Positions 51,866 to 63,910 are shown, counted from the first letter of the stretch. The stretch: 64,000 bases of DNA from Celeribacter litoreus (GCF_020165855.1 NZ_JAIUFY010000014.1:434001-498000); one strand, 5' to 3'. Numbers and translations: made by a program. Notes: generated by a model not told the origin, from the letters alone.

Positions 51866-52957
51866 ATGGCAGATCTGAAACTGGAAAATGTCGCCAAGGT
51901 CTATGGCGGTAAGGTCGAAGTCCTCAAAGACATCAATCTGGACATCGCGACCGGTGAGTTGATTGTCTTCGTTGGCCCTTCGGGCTGCGGGAAATCCACG
52001 CTGCTCCGCATGATTGCAGGGTTGGAGCGGATTTCCGGCGGCACCTTGGAAATCGACGGCGAGCGCATGAACGATGTCCCGCCCGCACAGCGCGGCATCG
52101 CGATGGTGTTCCAGAGCTACGCGCTCTATCCGCATATGACGGTCTACGACAACATGGCCTTCTCTCTGAAGCTCGCCAAAAAGAGCAAAGAGGAAATCCA
52201 TGAGGCCGTGATGAAGGCTGCGGGCATTCTCCAGCTCGAAGACTATCTCGACCGTCTGCCCAAAGCCCTCTCCGGCGGTCAGCGTCAGCGTGTCGCCATC
52301 GGTCGCTGTATCGTGCGCGATCCAAAGGTCTATCTTTTTGATGAACCGCTCTCCAACCTCGACGCAGCGCTGCGCGTGGCGACCCGTCTCGAAATCGCGC
52401 AACTCAAGGAGTCGATGCCGGATAGCACCATGATCTACGTGACCCATGACCAAGTGGAGGCCATGACCTTGGCCGACCGGATCGTCGTGCTCGCGAACAA
52501 AGGTATCGCGCAGGTCGGCTCTCCGCTCGAACTCTATGAACGTCCGGACAACGAATTCGTGGCCCAATTCATCGGCTCCCCGTCCATGAACCTGCTCCCC
52601 GGCGAAATCGTAGAGACCGGCCCGATGACCAAAGTGAATTTGGACGGGGAGGGCGTCGCCGTTTCCAATGTGCCCACTGCGCCCGAAGACCTCGGTCGCC
52701 GCGTGAATATCGGTGTGCGCCCGGAGGATATGCTTCTCGCCGACGGCGACTGTATCCTCGATGGGGTTGTGGATGTGGTCGAGGCGCTTGGCGAAGTAAC
52801 CTTGCTCTACTTCGTCGCCGAACGCGGCAACGCGCCGGTCATCGCGAAACTGCCAGGCATCCACGCCAATCTGAAGGGCGAAACGGTGCGTCTGACTGCA
52901 GAGCCCGATAAAGTCCATCTCTTCGCGGACGGGCTATCGATGCGACCGAAGGATTGA
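51866..52957 (+). CDS. aglK: Alpha-glucoside ABC transporter ATP-binding protein
   Basis: 363 aa MalK/UgpC-type ATPase: Walker A VGPSGCGKSTLLRMIAG, signature LSGGQRQRVAIGR, Walker B VYLFDEPLSNLD, switch histidine in YVTHDQVEAM, then the C-terminal TOBE-like regulatory domain (VRPEDMLLADGD). Energises AglFG. Last gene of the operon, 20 nt after aglA, followed by a terminator. Confidence 0.94.
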   Translation: MADLKLENVAKVYGGKVEVLKDINLDIATGELIVFVGPSGCGKSTLLRMIAGLERISGGTLEIDGERMNDVPPAQRGIAMVFQSYALYPHMTVYDNMAFSLKLAKKSKEEIHEAVMKAAGILQLEDYLDRLPKALSGGQRQRVAIGRCIVRDPKVYLFDEPLSNLDAALRVATRLEIAQLKESMPDSTMIYVTHDQVEAMTLADRIVVLANKGIAQVGSPLELYERPDNEFVAQFIGSPSMNLLPGEIVETGPMTKVNLDGEGVAVSNVPTAPEDLGRRVNIGVRPEDMLLADGDCILDGVVDVVEALGEVTLLYFVAERGNAPVIAKLPGIHANLKGETVRLTAEPDKVHLFADGLSMRPKD

Positions 52958-52967
52958 GAAACGACAG

Positions 52968-52993
52968 AAAGGCGGCCTCCGGTCGCCTTTTTT
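52968..52993 (+). terminator. Rho-independent terminator of the agl operon
   Basis: AAAGGCGGCC and GGTCGCCTTT form a 10-bp stem (one G-T pair) with loop TCC, ending in a T-run, 10 bp after the aglK stop. Confidence 0.88.
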
Positions 52994-53097
52994 GATGGCC
53001 TGACACCCGCGACAACGCGGCGCGTCGGGCAGGGCTTTCGCAGGCGCTATCAGGGTGATATTCAGTAACCAAAATATATCCTTGAAGGCCTGCGCCC

Positions 53098-54096
53098 ATG
53101 TCCCAGACCCCGCCTCGCATCATGCCCAAACCCTTTAACGCGCCACCGCAAGGTCTCTGGCGCGCGACTCCGCCCGCGATCTTCCCGCCGATCCTCGGCC
53201 TGTTCGGGCTGGGACTTGGCTGGCGAAACGCTGCCAAAATCCTGCAGGCGCCTGACTGGATCGGGGAAATGCTCCTCGGCGCCATCTCTTTGCTCTACAT
53301 TTTTGCACTCGTCACTTATCTCGCAAAAATGTCGCGCCGGTTCAGTGTGATCTTTGAAGACGCGAAAATCCTGCCGGGCCGCGCAGGCCTGTCTGCTATG
53401 TCCGCCTCTGGCTTTCTCTTCGCGGCAACCATGGTGCCCTATAGCCCGACCTTCGCGAAAGCCGTCCTCACCATCGCCTTGTTCGCCCACGCCTTCGTTG
53501 CCTTCGCCATCATCCTCGGCATGGCCCGTGGCCCCGCAGAACAACGCCGCGTGACGCCTGTCTGGCACCTGTCTTTTGTCGGCTTCATCATCGCTCCATT
53601 GGCGGCAGTCCCTCTTGGCTGGACCGGCCTGTCCGAGATCATCTTCTCAACAACCTTACCGATCGCAGGCGCAATTTGGGTGATCTCTGCCATTCAATTC
53701 GCCAAATCCGACGTGCCGCCGCCCCTGCGCCCGCTTCTGGCGATCCATCTGGCTCCCGTGGCGCTCTTTGGCATCGTTGCCACGCTTCTTGGCTATAGCA
53801 CACTGGCCCTTGCCTTCGGTTGGATCGGTCTGACCGCCTTCGCCGTCTATCTGGCCTCATTCCGCTATTTGACTAAAGCCGACTTCACTGCGCTCTGGGG
53901 CGCGTTCACCTTCCCACTGGCTGCCTTCGCAAACCTGATGTTCTCCGCTGCCACCTTCCAACCGACACCGTTCCGCATCATCGGCGGCCTCGAACTCGTC
54001 GTGGCAACACTCGCAATTTTCTACATCGCCTCGAAAATCATGCAGCTCTGGACCAAAGGGAAACTCGCAAAGGCCACAAACGCAGCCACGGTCTGA
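53098..54096 (+). CDS. TehA/SLAC1-family membrane protein
   Basis: 332 aa, about ten hydrophobic segments. The opening GLWRATPPAIFPPILGLFGLGLGWRNA and the regular spacing of small-residue membrane helices match the tellurite-resistance/dicarboxylate transporter family, several of which are anion channels. Probably an anion or dicarboxylate channel; a tellurite role should not be assumed. It stands alone between the agl terminator and a hairpin at 54127-54152. Confidence 0.75.
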   Translation: MSQTPPRIMPKPFNAPPQGLWRATPPAIFPPILGLFGLGLGWRNAAKILQAPDWIGEMLLGAISLLYIFALVTYLAKMSRRFSVIFEDAKILPGRAGLSAMSASGFLFAATMVPYSPTFAKAVLTIALFAHAFVAFAIILGMARGPAEQRRVTPVWHLSFVGFIIAPLAAVPLGWTGLSEIIFSTTLPIAGAIWVISAIQFAKSDVPPPLRPLLAIHLAPVALFGIVATLLGYSTLALAFGWIGLTAFAVYLASFRYLTKADFTALWGAFTFPLAAFANLMFSAATFQPTPFRIIGGLELVVATLAIFYIASKIMQLWTKGKLAKATNAATV

Positions 54097-54126
54097 GCCT
54101 TCTTCTTGGCAAAAATACTCGAAAAT

Positions 54127-54152
54127 GGGCCGCCTCCCACGGGAGCGCGGCC
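54127..54152 (+). terminator. Hairpin downstream of TehA-like gene
   Basis: GGGCCGC and GCGGCCC form the stem, with CTCCC and GGGAG able to pair inside. No strong T-run follows, so termination may be partial. Confidence 0.5.
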
Positions 54153-54222
54153 CTAAATCTTGTGTGACATAAACGTGTATCGGGCAAAACGGCCTTTCCA
54201 TTGCAGGGCATCCATGCAATAG

Positions 54223-55710
<1,488 letters not shown>

Positions 55711-55738
55711 TCTCTCATTCGTGAGAATTGAAATGTGC

Positions 55739-55766
55739 ACGGCGGCTTCGGCCGCCGTTGCTTTTT
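55739..55766 (+). terminator. Rho-independent terminator of guaB
   Basis: ACGGCGGC and GCCGCCGT, 8-bp stem with a UUCG tetraloop, followed by TGCTTTTTG, 28 bp beyond the guaB stop. Confidence 0.93.
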
Positions 55767-55792
55767 GTGCGATAGCCTGATTTGGGTGAGAT

Positions 55793-56974
55793 ATGACACC
55801 AGCAGCCCGTATTTCCGCCGCCATAGAGATTCTCGACGATGTGCTCGCCGGAGAAAATGCCGAACGCGTTCTCACCACCTGGGCGCGCGGTCACCGCTTT
55901 GCCGGCTCCAAGGACCGTGCCGCGATCCGCGATCACGTGTTCGAGGCCATCCGCTGCAAACGTTCCTACGCATGGCTCGGCGGGGCAGGTGAAGGGCGTC
56001 CGTCAGGTCGTCAGTTGATGATTGGCGCGCTTCGTGCGTCCGGCACTGATCCGGCCACGCTCTTCACGGGAGAACGCTTCGCCCCGCATCCTCTCAACGA
56101 TGACGAGCGGGCTGTCGAGGCTGATCTGACTGATGCGCCGCTAGGCGTCCAACTCGATTGCCCCGACTGGCTCTTGCCGCTCTATGCCGAGACGCTTGGA
56201 GAGGACCGCGATGCGGCTCTCTTGCGGACACGCGGGCGGTCTGACGTCTATTTGCGCGTAAATATCGGCAAGTCCACGCTTGGGAATGCCCTAGAGCATT
56301 TGAGCGAGGACGGAATCGAAGCAGAGCCACACCCGCTCTCTGAAACGGCACTTAAGGTTACCAAAGGCGCGCGCGCTGTCGCACGGTCACAGGCCTATCT
56401 GACGGGCCTTGTCGAGCTACAGGACGCGGGATCGCAAGCCATTATCGACGCACTCCCGCTTCAGGACGGCATGTCGGTTCTCGACTATTGTGCAGGCGGT
56501 GGGGGCAAGTCGCTCGCCATGGGCGCACGTGCGCATCTGGACATCACGGCCCATGATGCCGACTTTGCGCGGATGCAAGACATCGCCCCGCGCGCCTCTC
56601 GGGCAGGGATCAAGATCCAAACCGCCCGCACGTCCGAGCTTGGCTCCGATTACGATCTCGTTCTGTGTGATGTGCCCTGTTCCGGCTCCGGCGCCTTTGC
56701 CCGCAGTCCACAAGGCAAGTGGGTGCTGACGCAGGACAGGCTTAATCATTTGACGCGTATTCAGGCGGACATTCTCGAAAAAGTTGCGCCGATGGTCGCT
56801 GAGGGCGGGGTGCTCGCCTATGCGACCTGTTCTCTGTTCAAAGCAGAGAACGATGCGCAGGCGGAGAAATTCCTTGAGGCGCACCCGGAATTTACCATGC
56901 TCAAAAGCCGGACGATTTCGCCGCTTGAGGGTGGTGATGGCTTTTTCTATGCGGTCTTTTCCAAGGCAAATTAG
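55793..56974 (+). CDS. rsmB: RsmB-like 16S rRNA cytosine-C5 methyltransferase
   Basis: 393 aa. Residues 1-130 resemble a NusB/RsmB N-terminal helical domain (RFAGSKDRAAIRDHVFEAIRCKRS). The methyltransferase domain has the SAM motif VLDYCAGGGGKSLAMGA, the PC motif DLVLCDVPCSGSGAFARSP and the catalytic cysteine motif LAYATCSLFKAEN. Acts on 16S rRNA C967 by family analogy; other RNA m5C methyltransferases are possible. Starts soon after the guaB terminator. Confidence 0.82.
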   Translation: MTPAARISAAIEILDDVLAGENAERVLTTWARGHRFAGSKDRAAIRDHVFEAIRCKRSYAWLGGAGEGRPSGRQLMIGALRASGTDPATLFTGERFAPHPLNDDERAVEADLTDAPLGVQLDCPDWLLPLYAETLGEDRDAALLRTRGRSDVYLRVNIGKSTLGNALEHLSEDGIEAEPHPLSETALKVTKGARAVARSQAYLTGLVELQDAGSQAIIDALPLQDGMSVLDYCAGGGGKSLAMGARAHLDITAHDADFARMQDIAPRASRAGIKIQTARTSELGSDYDLVLCDVPCSGSGAFARSPQGKWVLTQDRLNHLTRIQADILEKVAPMVAEGGVLAYATCSLFKAENDAQAEKFLEAHPEFTMLKSRTISPLEGGDGFFYAVFSKAN

Positions 56975-57058
56975 AGCGAATGCACTCCTAAATTGTATAT
57001 TTCAAAAAATACAACTTTACGGAGAGTTGCTTCCATCCTAACGTTTTCCGGATGCGGA

Positions 57059-57073
57059 TTAATCCGCTGTTAA
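57059..57073. promoter_or_regulatory. CtrA box upstream of cckA
   Basis: TTAA-TCCGCTG-TTAA, a perfect TTAA-N7-TTAA match, overlapping the 14-bp palindrome GCGGATTAATCCGC at 57054-57067. It is 85 bp before the proposed cckA start. Since CckA activates CtrA, a feedback loop is plausible. Confidence 0.7.
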
Positions 57074-57157
57074 GTGCTGAGTGGCCATAACGCTGTGAAC
57101 GTGAGCGTTTTGGCCGGTTTCGGTAAACGGTGACGACCTTTGCATGAGGGATGTAGG

Positions 57158-59455
57158 GTGCTTGAAGCGACGGCAGAACCATTTGTGACGGGAGTGAACA
57201 AACTCGCGCCCTATAGAACAGCTTTCGGGATTTTCGGCATCCTCTTATGTGTGTCAGCCCTCTCGATAGACGGACCCTATGTCCGGACCATCGCGTCTGT
57301 GGCGGGTGCCGTGTTGCTCTGGACAGTGCTTCTCTGTGTCTGGGCGTCGCGTCGCGCGGCGACTGTCTCAGAATTCGCGGGGTCTTTGCCGAAATTCGTC
57401 GAAAACGACGGGGCGCCGGTGTTTGTCACCAATGCTGACGGCCTCGTGGAATTTGAAAACAGCGCCGCGGTTGCGCGCTTTGGCGGCGCGGGTGGAGAGC
57501 CGCTGTTGGGTGCGTTGGAAGATATGTTCGCCGCGCCGTCCTCGACGATGGCTCGCTTGCAATCTGCGGCCAGAGCGAACGGGTTTGCCCGAGAAGATGT
57601 CGTGACTCGGCAGGGGCACCTGCGTTTGTCTGTCCACGATGCGGGACATGACACCTATCTTTGGCGCCTCGAAGAAATGAGGTCGGATCCCAGTGCCCAA
57701 GACCTCAATTCGGCGCCACTCCCCTGTGTTACGCTCGGGGCGCACGGGGCGGTTCTGGAGATGAACGACGCCATGATCGCGCTCGTCGGGCAACGCTTTC
57801 GGTCGCTTGATCGCTTTGTCTTGGATCTGCCGCTCCGCCATGGTGATGTGCACAGTCTCACGACTGCCGAGGGCCGGGTCTACGCCCGCATTTCCGAGGT
57901 TCAGCGCGCGAACTCTGAGAAGAAGGACGTCTATTTTCTCCCTGCGACCGCACCTTCGGTTGGGTCGTGGGAGCCTTTGGACGGTCTGCCCGTCGCGCTT
58001 TTGAAAGTGGCCGAAGATGGACGGATTCTGGAGTCGAACCTACATGCGCGAGAGTTGTTGGCGATCCCGTCTCATGACAGCTTGCGGCTCGGGGATTTGG
58101 TTGAGGGCCTTGGCCGGCCGGTGCAGGACTGGGTGAACGACGTCGCATCCGGGCGGGGGCGGAAGCCAGAGTTCGTCCGTGCGTCTCGTCCCCAAACCGA
58201 TATGTTTATCCAAATCTCTCTGAAGCGCGTCGAGTGCAAAGAGGGCGGTCGCGAACTGATCGCCGTGCTCTCTGACGCGACCGAGCTCAAGTCGCTTGAG
58301 GCCCAGTTCGTGCAATCTCAAAAGATGCAGGCAATCGGCCAACTCGCCGGTGGTGTCGCGCACGATTTCAACAACCTTTTGACTGCGATTTCAGGGCATT
58401 GCGACTTGTTGCTGTTGCGGCATGATCAGTCTGATCCGGATTACGGCGACCTCGTTCAAATCCACCAGAATGCGAACCGTGCGGCGTCGCTCGTTGGACA
58501 ACTCCTCGCGTTTTCTCGCAAGCAGACGCTCAAACCCGAGGTTGTCGATATGCGCGATACGCTCGCGGATTTGACCCATCTCTTGAATCGCCTCGTGGGC
58601 GAGAAAATCACCCTGACGCTTGACCACGACACGGGGTTGCTGCCCATCCGGGCTGATAAGAGGCAGCTCGAACAGGTGATTATGAACCTTGTCGTGAATG
58701 CGCGCGACGCGATGCCGTCGGGTGGGAAGATTCGGATCGAAACACGCAATGAGATCGTGGCAGCGCCCTTCACGCGTGACCGTGCGACCCTTGCCCCGGG
58801 TGATTACGTGGTCGTCACGGTAGCCGATCAGGGTGTCGGGATCGCGCCTGACAAACTGCAAAAGGTGTTCGAGCCATTCTTTACGACCAAGCGCACGGGT
58901 GAGGGGACGGGACTTGGCCTTTCGACCGCCTATGGCATCATCAAACAAACCGGCGGCTTTATCTTTGTCGATAGCGTTGTTGGAACAGGCACGTCCTTTA
59001 CGATCTTCCTTCCGGCCTACGCCGTTCCGGAGCAGCCTATCGCGCCCGCGCCCGTCGCCGAAGGTGCGGAAACGGTGTCTCAGGAACGCGGCTCCGGCAT
59101 TGTCCTGCTCGTCGAAGATGAAGCACCTGTTCGGGCCTTTGCCTCACGCGCATTGCGTTTGCGCGGTTACACGGTGATCGAAGCCGAAAGCGCAGAAGAG
59201 GCGCTCGAAATTCTAGACGACGGCAGCCTGCACATCGATGTCTTTGTGTCGGACGTCATTATGCCTGGAATGGATGGGCCGAGTTGGGTGTCGGAAGCGC
59301 TTGAGGCACGGCCAGGTGTGAAAGTTGTTTTCGTCTCAGGCTATGCCGAGGACCATTTTTCGGAACAGCAGGCCCGCATTCCAAACTCCGTCTTCTTGCC
59401 GAAACCTTTCTCATTGTCTGAGTTGACTGCGACCGTTCAGGCGCAATTGCGGTGA
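57158..59455 (+). CDS. cckA: CckA-type hybrid histidine kinase
   Basis: 765 aa. Two membrane segments near the N-terminus (AFGIFGILLCVSALSI; IASVAGAVLLWTVLLCVWAS), then PAS-like regions, kinase H402 in LAGGVAHDFNNLLTAISGH, ATPase boxes (NLVVNARDAMPSGG, VADQGVGIAP, GTGLGLSTAYGI) and a C-terminal receiver with D699 (VSDVIMPGMDG). This layout and VFVSGYAEDHF are diagnostic for CckA, which drives CtrA phosphorylation through ChpT and controls cell cycle, motility and gene transfer in alphaproteobacteria. GTG at 57158 with AGGG upstream is chosen; a TTG at 57140 is an alternative. Confidence 0.9.
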   Translation: MLEATAEPFVTGVNKLAPYRTAFGIFGILLCVSALSIDGPYVRTIASVAGAVLLWTVLLCVWASRRAATVSEFAGSLPKFVENDGAPVFVTNADGLVEFENSAAVARFGGAGGEPLLGALEDMFAAPSSTMARLQSAARANGFAREDVVTRQGHLRLSVHDAGHDTYLWRLEEMRSDPSAQDLNSAPLPCVTLGAHGAVLEMNDAMIALVGQRFRSLDRFVLDLPLRHGDVHSLTTAEGRVYARISEVQRANSEKKDVYFLPATAPSVGSWEPLDGLPVALLKVAEDGRILESNLHARELLAIPSHDSLRLGDLVEGLGRPVQDWVNDVASGRGRKPEFVRASRPQTDMFIQISLKRVECKEGGRELIAVLSDATELKSLEAQFVQSQKMQAIGQLAGGVAHDFNNLLTAISGHCDLLLLRHDQSDPDYGDLVQIHQNANRAASLVGQLLAFSRKQTLKPEVVDMRDTLADLTHLLNRLVGEKITLTLDHDTGLLPIRADKRQLEQVIMNLVVNARDAMPSGGKIRIETRNEIVAAPFTRDRATLAPGDYVVVTVADQGVGIAPDKLQKVFEPFFTTKRTGEGTGLGLSTAYGIIKQTGGFIFVDSVVGTGTSFTIFLPAYAVPEQPIAPAPVAEGAETVSQERGSGIVLLVEDEAPVRAFASRALRLRGYTVIEAESAEEALEILDDGSLHIDVFVSDVIMPGMDGPSWVSEALEARPGVKVVFVSGYAEDHFSEQQARIPNSVFLPKPFSLSELTATVQAQLR

Positions 59456-59610
59456 GAATACAAACCTCTACGCCGCATACTTCACACGGTTCATCGGGCG
59501 AGATGCGGGTTTTTTGAGGACGGTAACGCCACATTAACCAAGTTGGCCGCATGCTGATTTCAGAAATTTAAGTTGAAATGTTCTTATTTTGTGCTCATAA
59601 CGGATTGTGA

Positions 59611-59625
59611 GAACAAGAGGCGAAC
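59611..59625. promoter_or_regulatory. LexA (SOS) box upstream of recA
   Basis: GAAC-AAGAGGC-GAAC, exact match to the alphaproteobacterial LexA motif (GTTC-N7-GTTC on the other strand), 75 bp before the recA ATG. Confidence 0.85.
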
Positions 59626-59700
59626 AAACGTCCCGTTCAGAGCAGTTCCGATTTGCGTGATTGCCGGTGTCTGACGGGTGTGAAATAAGGAAGCAAATTG

Positions 59701-60786
59701 ATGGCAACGGCGACCAAGGCAATGGCAAAGAACGACGGCAAACAGACAGGCGACAAGCAGAAGGCGCTCGAAAGCGCGCTGGCACAGATCGAACGGCAGT
59801 TTGGCAAAGGCTCGATCATGAAGCTTGGCGCCGACAATCCGGTCCAAGAGATTGAGGCGACCTCGACCGGCTCTCTCGGTCTCGATATCGCACTCGGGAT
59901 CGGTGGCATTCCGAAGGGCCGCATCATCGAGATTTACGGGCCTGAATCCTCGGGCAAAACGACGCTCACGCTCCATTGCGTTGCGGAAGAGCAGAAAAAA
60001 GGCGGCGTTTGTGCCTTTGTCGATGCGGAACACGCGCTTGATCCGATCTATGCAAAGAAGCTCGGCGTTGATCTGGATGAGCTCCTGATTTCCCAGCCGG
60101 ACACCGGTGAGCAGGCGCTTGAAATCGTTGACACGCTCGTCCGGTCCGGCGCTGTGAGCCTCGTGGTCGTCGACTCCGTGGCCGCGCTCACACCGAAATC
60201 CGAGCTTGAAGGCGATATGGGCGATAGCTCCGTGGGTGTGCAGGCGCGTTTGATGTCTCAGGCAATGCGCAAACTCACCGGCTCCATCAGCCGTTCCAAA
60301 TGCACCGTGATCTTCATCAACCAGATCCGGATGAAAATTGGTGTCATGTTCGGGTCTCCGGAAACGACCACCGGCGGTAACGCGCTGAAATTCTACTCTT
60401 CCGTGCGTATGGACATCCGTCGCATCGGCTCCATCAAGGACCGAGATGAGGTCGTTGGCAACGAGACCCGCGTAAAGGTCGTGAAAAACAAAGTTGCTCC
60501 GCCGTTCAAGCAGGTTGAATTCGACATCATGTACGGCGAAGGCATTTCCAAAACCGGTGAGCTTCTCGATCTCGGTGTGAAAGCGGGCGTTGTCGACAAA
60601 TCCGGCGCGTGGTTCTCCTACGGGGACGAGCGGATCGGGCAGGGCCGTGAGAATGCCAAACGCTTCCTCAAGGAAAATAACCACATGGCGCTCGAGATCG
60701 AAGACAAGATCCGCGCCGCGCATGGTCTCGATTTCGATCTTGGCGATGAATTCGACCACGACGACGTTCTGGACGGCGACGAATAA
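59701..60786 (+). CDS. recA: Recombinase A
   Basis: 361 aa. DNA strand exchange and LexA co-protease. Walker [18 protein letters not shown], Walker [13 protein letters not shown], and the DNA-binding loops [17 protein letters not shown] and [13 protein letters not shown] are visible, with an acidic C-terminus ([12 protein letters not shown]). ATG at 59701 with AAGGAAG at 59687-59693 is chosen over a TTG one codon earlier. SOS-regulated by the box at 59611-59625. Confidence 0.98.
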   Translation: MATATKAMAKNDGKQTGDKQKALESALAQIERQFGKGSIMKLGADNPVQEIEATSTGSLGLDIALGIGGIPKGRIIEIYGPESSGKTTLTLHCVAEEQKKGGVCAFVDAEHALDPIYAKKLGVDLDELLISQPDTGEQALEIVDTLVRSGAVSLVVVDSVAALTPKSELEGDMGDSSVGVQARLMSQAMRKLTGSISRSKCTVIFINQIRMKIGVMFGSPETTTGGNALKFYSSVRMDIRRIGSIKDRDEVVGNETRVKVVKNKVAPPFKQVEFDIMYGEGISKTGELLDLGVKAGVVDKSGAWFSYGDERIGQGRENAKRFLKENNHMALEIEDKIRAAHGLDFDLGDEFDHDDVLDGDE

Positions 60787-60810
60787 GACCGTCCATTCGT
60801 GAATTCAAAC

Positions 60811-60842
60811 AGGCGCGCAGCACCCGCTTGCGCGCCTTTTTC
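60811..60842 (+). terminator. Rho-independent terminator of recA
   Basis: AGGCGCGCA (60811-60819) pairs with TGCGCGCCT (60829-60837), a 9-bp stem followed by a T-run, 24 bp after the recA stop. Confidence 0.93.
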
Positions 60843-60944
60843 TATGAAAAACGGGCCGCTTGGCCTTTTGGGCTTATGGACAGCCCTGCGTTGGAGCGGT
60901 AAACCATCCCGAACGCCGATAATTCCCTAAGGAAGTGCCCATAG

Positions 60945-63596
60945 ATGCCAAGTGTGAACGATATCCGCTCCACCTTCCTCAACTACTTCGAACGCAATGG
61001 TCACACCGTTGTGCCGAGCTCGCCGCTCGTGCCGCGCAACGACCCGACCCTGATGTTCACCAACTCCGGCATGGTGCAGTTCAAGAACTGCTTCACCGGT
61101 CTGGAAAAGCGTGATTACGTCCGCGCGACCACCGCGCAGAAATGCGTGCGCGCAGGGGGCAAGCACAACGACCTCGATAACGTGGGCTATACCGCTCGCC
61201 ACCATACGTTCTTCGAGATGCTCGGCAACTTCTCCTTTGGCGATTACTTCAAAAACGAAGCCATTCCGTTCGCATGGGAGCTGATCACCAAGGATTTCGA
61301 TATCCCGAAGGACAAGCTCTACACGACCGTCTACCACACGGATGACGAGGCGTTCGAGATCTGGAAAAAGGTCGGTGTGCCGGAAGAGCGCATCATCCGC
61401 ATCGCGACCTCTGACAATTTCTGGCAGATGGGCGACACAGGTCCGTGCGGCCCGTGCACCGAGATTTTCTACGACCACGGCGATCACATCTGGGGCGGCC
61501 CTCCGGGTTCTCCGGAAGAGGACGGCGACCGGTTCATCGAAATCTGGAACGTTGTGTTCATGCAGAACGAGCGGTTCGCTGACGGTTCGATGACCGAGTT
61601 GGACATGCAGTCCATCGACACCGGTATGGGCCTCGAACGCATTGCAGCGCTTTTGCAGGGCAGCCACGACAACTATGACACCGATCTGATGAAGTCTCTG
61701 ATTGAGGCCTCCGCACATGCGACCTCTGTCGATCCGTTTGGTGAGAAGAACGTGCATCACCGCGTGATCGCGGACCACCTGCGGTCCACGTCCTTCCTCA
61801 TTGCCGACGGTGTGATGCCGTCGAACGAGGGCCGCGGTTATGTGCTGCGCCGGATCATGCGCCGCGCCATGCGTCACGCGCACCTTCTCGGTGCGAAAGA
61901 CCCGATCATGCACAAACTCGTGCCGGAACTCGTGCGTCAGATGGGCGATGCCTATCCGGAACTGCGTACCGGTCAGTCGATGATCGAAGAGACGCTCAAG
62001 CTCGAAGAAACCCGCTTTATCCAAACGCTGGATCGCGGTCTCAAGCTGCTAGAAGACGAACTCACCGATCTGCCGGAGGGGGACAAACTCCCAGGTGAGG
62101 CTGCGTTCAAGCTCTACGACACCTACGGCTTCCCGCTCGATCTCACGCAGGATGCTCTGCGCGAGAAGGGGGTCGAGGTCGACACCGACGGGTTCGATGC
62201 CGCCATGGCAGAGCAAAAGGCAAAAGCGCGCGCCGCGTGGGCCGGCTCCGGAGAAACGGCTGACGCGACCGTTTGGTACGACATCGCAGAGGACAAAGGC
62301 ACGACCGAATTCCTTGGCTATGACACCGAGAAAGCCGAGGGCGAGATTGTCGCGCTCGTCAAAGACGGTGCGCGTGTCGATGAGGTCAAAGAGGGCGACA
62401 CGGTTCAGATCGTCGTCAACCAGACTCCGTTCTATGCGGAGTCCGGCGGTCAGGTCGGCGATACCGGCGTGATCCGTGTGGAGAAATCCATCGCGAAAGT
62501 CACCGACACGAAAAAGGTCGCGGGTGTGTTCATTCACTTCGCAACTGTCGAGACCGGCACGATCAAAGTGGGCGAACCCGCTGCGCTCGAAGTGGAACAC
62601 ACACGCCGTGGTGCTATCCGCGCAAACCACTCCGCGACGCACCTGCTGCACGAAGCGCTCCGTGAGACGCTCGGCGATCACGTGGCGCAGCGCGGCTCGC
62701 TCAACGCGCCGGATCGTCTGCGTTTCGACTTCTCGCACGCCAAAGGCCTCTCTGCGGAAGAAATTTCCAAGGTCGAGAGCGACGTGAACGCGTTCATTCG
62801 CCAGAACACGCCGGTTGAAACCCGTATCATGACCCCGGATGACGCCCGCGCCCTCGGCGCTCAGGCGCTGTTTGGGGAGAAGTATGGCGAAGAGGTCCGT
62901 GTGGTCTCGATGGGTCGCGCTGACACCGGCAAAGGTGCTGATGGTCAGACCTACTCCCTCGAACTTTGCGGCGGCACCCATGTGAAGCGTACGGGCGATA
63001 TTGGCCTCTGCGTGATCTTGGGCGACAGTGCCTCCTCCGCCGGTGTGCGCCGGATCGAGGCCCTGACGGGTCAGGCCGCTTTGGATCATCTCGCGCTTGA
63101 GGCCAACCGCGCCCAGGAGGTTGCGAGCCTGCTCAAAACCCCGATTTCCGAAGTGGTTGAGCGGGTGAAATCCCTCGCGGATGAGCGCAAGAAGCTCGAA
63201 CAAGAGGTCGCCAACCTCAAACAACAGATCGCTATGGGCGGTGGGTCCGGTGGCGGTGTGTCTGCAAAAGATGTGAACGGCATTCCGTTCCTCGCTCAGG
63301 CGCTTCAGGGTGTGTCCGGCAAGGACCTTCGCGGTCTGATCGACGCGCACAAGAGCAACCTCGGAACCGGTGTGATCCTGCTGATCGCCGAAGAAGACGG
63401 CAAAGTCGCTGTCGCCTGTGGTGTGACCGACGATCTGACCGACAAAGTCTCCGCTGTGGATGTGCTCAAAGCCGCTGTGCCCGCCGTGGGTGGCAAGGGC
63501 GGCGGTGGCCGTCCGGACATGGCGCAGGGCGGGGGCAAGGATTTCTCCGGCGCTGACGCTGCGATTGCGGCAGCCGAAACTCTTTTGAAAGGATAA
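60945..63596 (+). CDS. alaS: Alanyl-tRNA synthetase
   Basis: 883 aa, full length. The class II catalytic core starts [23 protein letters not shown], with motif 2 [20 protein letters not shown] and [10 protein letters not shown]. The editing domain zinc ligands are [11 protein letters not shown] and [12 protein letters not shown], and the C-terminal oligomerisation/C-Ala region follows after about residue 735 with a coiled-coil ([19 protein letters not shown]). Charges tRNA-Ala. Follows recA, as in many Rhodobacterales. Confidence 0.97.
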   Translation: MPSVNDIRSTFLNYFERNGHTVVPSSPLVPRNDPTLMFTNSGMVQFKNCFTGLEKRDYVRATTAQKCVRAGGKHNDLDNVGYTARHHTFFEMLGNFSFGDYFKNEAIPFAWELITKDFDIPKDKLYTTVYHTDDEAFEIWKKVGVPEERIIRIATSDNFWQMGDTGPCGPCTEIFYDHGDHIWGGPPGSPEEDGDRFIEIWNVVFMQNERFADGSMTELDMQSIDTGMGLERIAALLQGSHDNYDTDLMKSLIEASAHATSVDPFGEKNVHHRVIADHLRSTSFLIADGVMPSNEGRGYVLRRIMRRAMRHAHLLGAKDPIMHKLVPELVRQMGDAYPELRTGQSMIEETLKLEETRFIQTLDRGLKLLEDELTDLPEGDKLPGEAAFKLYDTYGFPLDLTQDALREKGVEVDTDGFDAAMAEQKAKARAAWAGSGETADATVWYDIAEDKGTTEFLGYDTEKAEGEIVALVKDGARVDEVKEGDTVQIVVNQTPFYAESGGQVGDTGVIRVEKSIAKVTDTKKVAGVFIHFATVETGTIKVGEPAALEVEHTRRGAIRANHSATHLLHEALRETLGDHVAQRGSLNAPDRLRFDFSHAKGLSAEEISKVESDVNAFIRQNTPVETRIMTPDDARALGAQALFGEKYGEEVRVVSMGRADTGKGADGQTYSLELCGGTHVKRTGDIGLCVILGDSASSAGVRRIEALTGQAALDHLALEANRAQEVASLLKTPISEVVERVKSLADERKKLEQEVANLKQQIAMGGGSGGGVSAKDVNGIPFLAQALQGVSGKDLRGLIDAHKSNLGTGVILLIAEEDGKVAVACGVTDDLTDKVSAVDVLKAAVPAVGGKGGGGRPDMAQGGGKDFSGADAAIAAAETLLKG

Positions 63597-63599
63597 CCG

Positions 63600-63887
63600 A
63601 TGCCAGCTCTTTGGATTGCGAACATTAAAGTTACCGACGAGGACGCCTACGGCCGCTACGCCAAATTGGCGGGTCCGGCGATCGCGAAACACGGCGGTAA
63701 ATTCCTCGCCCGTGGTGGCCGCTACGTCCAGCTTGAGGGCAATGACCGCCCGCGCAACGTCGTGACGCGCTTCGATAGCGTCGAGGCGGCTGTCGCTTGT
63801 TACGAGAGCCCGGAATACCAAGAGGCCCTAAGCCACGCGAATGGTGCATCCGAGCGTGACATCGTCGTGATCGAGATCGAAGAATAA
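63600..63887 (+). CDS. DUF1330 family protein
   Basis: 95 aa, single dimeric alpha/beta-barrel-like DUF1330 domain (LWIANIKVTDEDAYGRYAKLAGP, then FLARGGRYVQLEG and VEAAVACYESPEYQEAL). Function unknown; some relatives bind small ligands. It starts 3 nt after alaS and is probably cotranscribed with it, ending at a strong terminator. Confidence 0.88.
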   Translation: MPALWIANIKVTDEDAYGRYAKLAGPAIAKHGGKFLARGGRYVQLEGNDRPRNVVTRFDSVEAAVACYESPEYQEALSHANGASERDIVVIEIEE

Positions 63888-63910
63888 GTCTCTGAGATCA
63901 CTTGAATCGA

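Noticed and set aside
53098-54096. Tellurite resistance determinant
   Set aside because: Family resemblance only; relatives include anion channels and dicarboxylate carriers, and no other tellurite genes are present.
59635-59648. GTTC-AGAGCA-GTTC near the recA start as a second LexA box
   Set aside because: The spacer is 6 bp, not the 7 bp required, and the exact box at 59611-59625 is sufficient.
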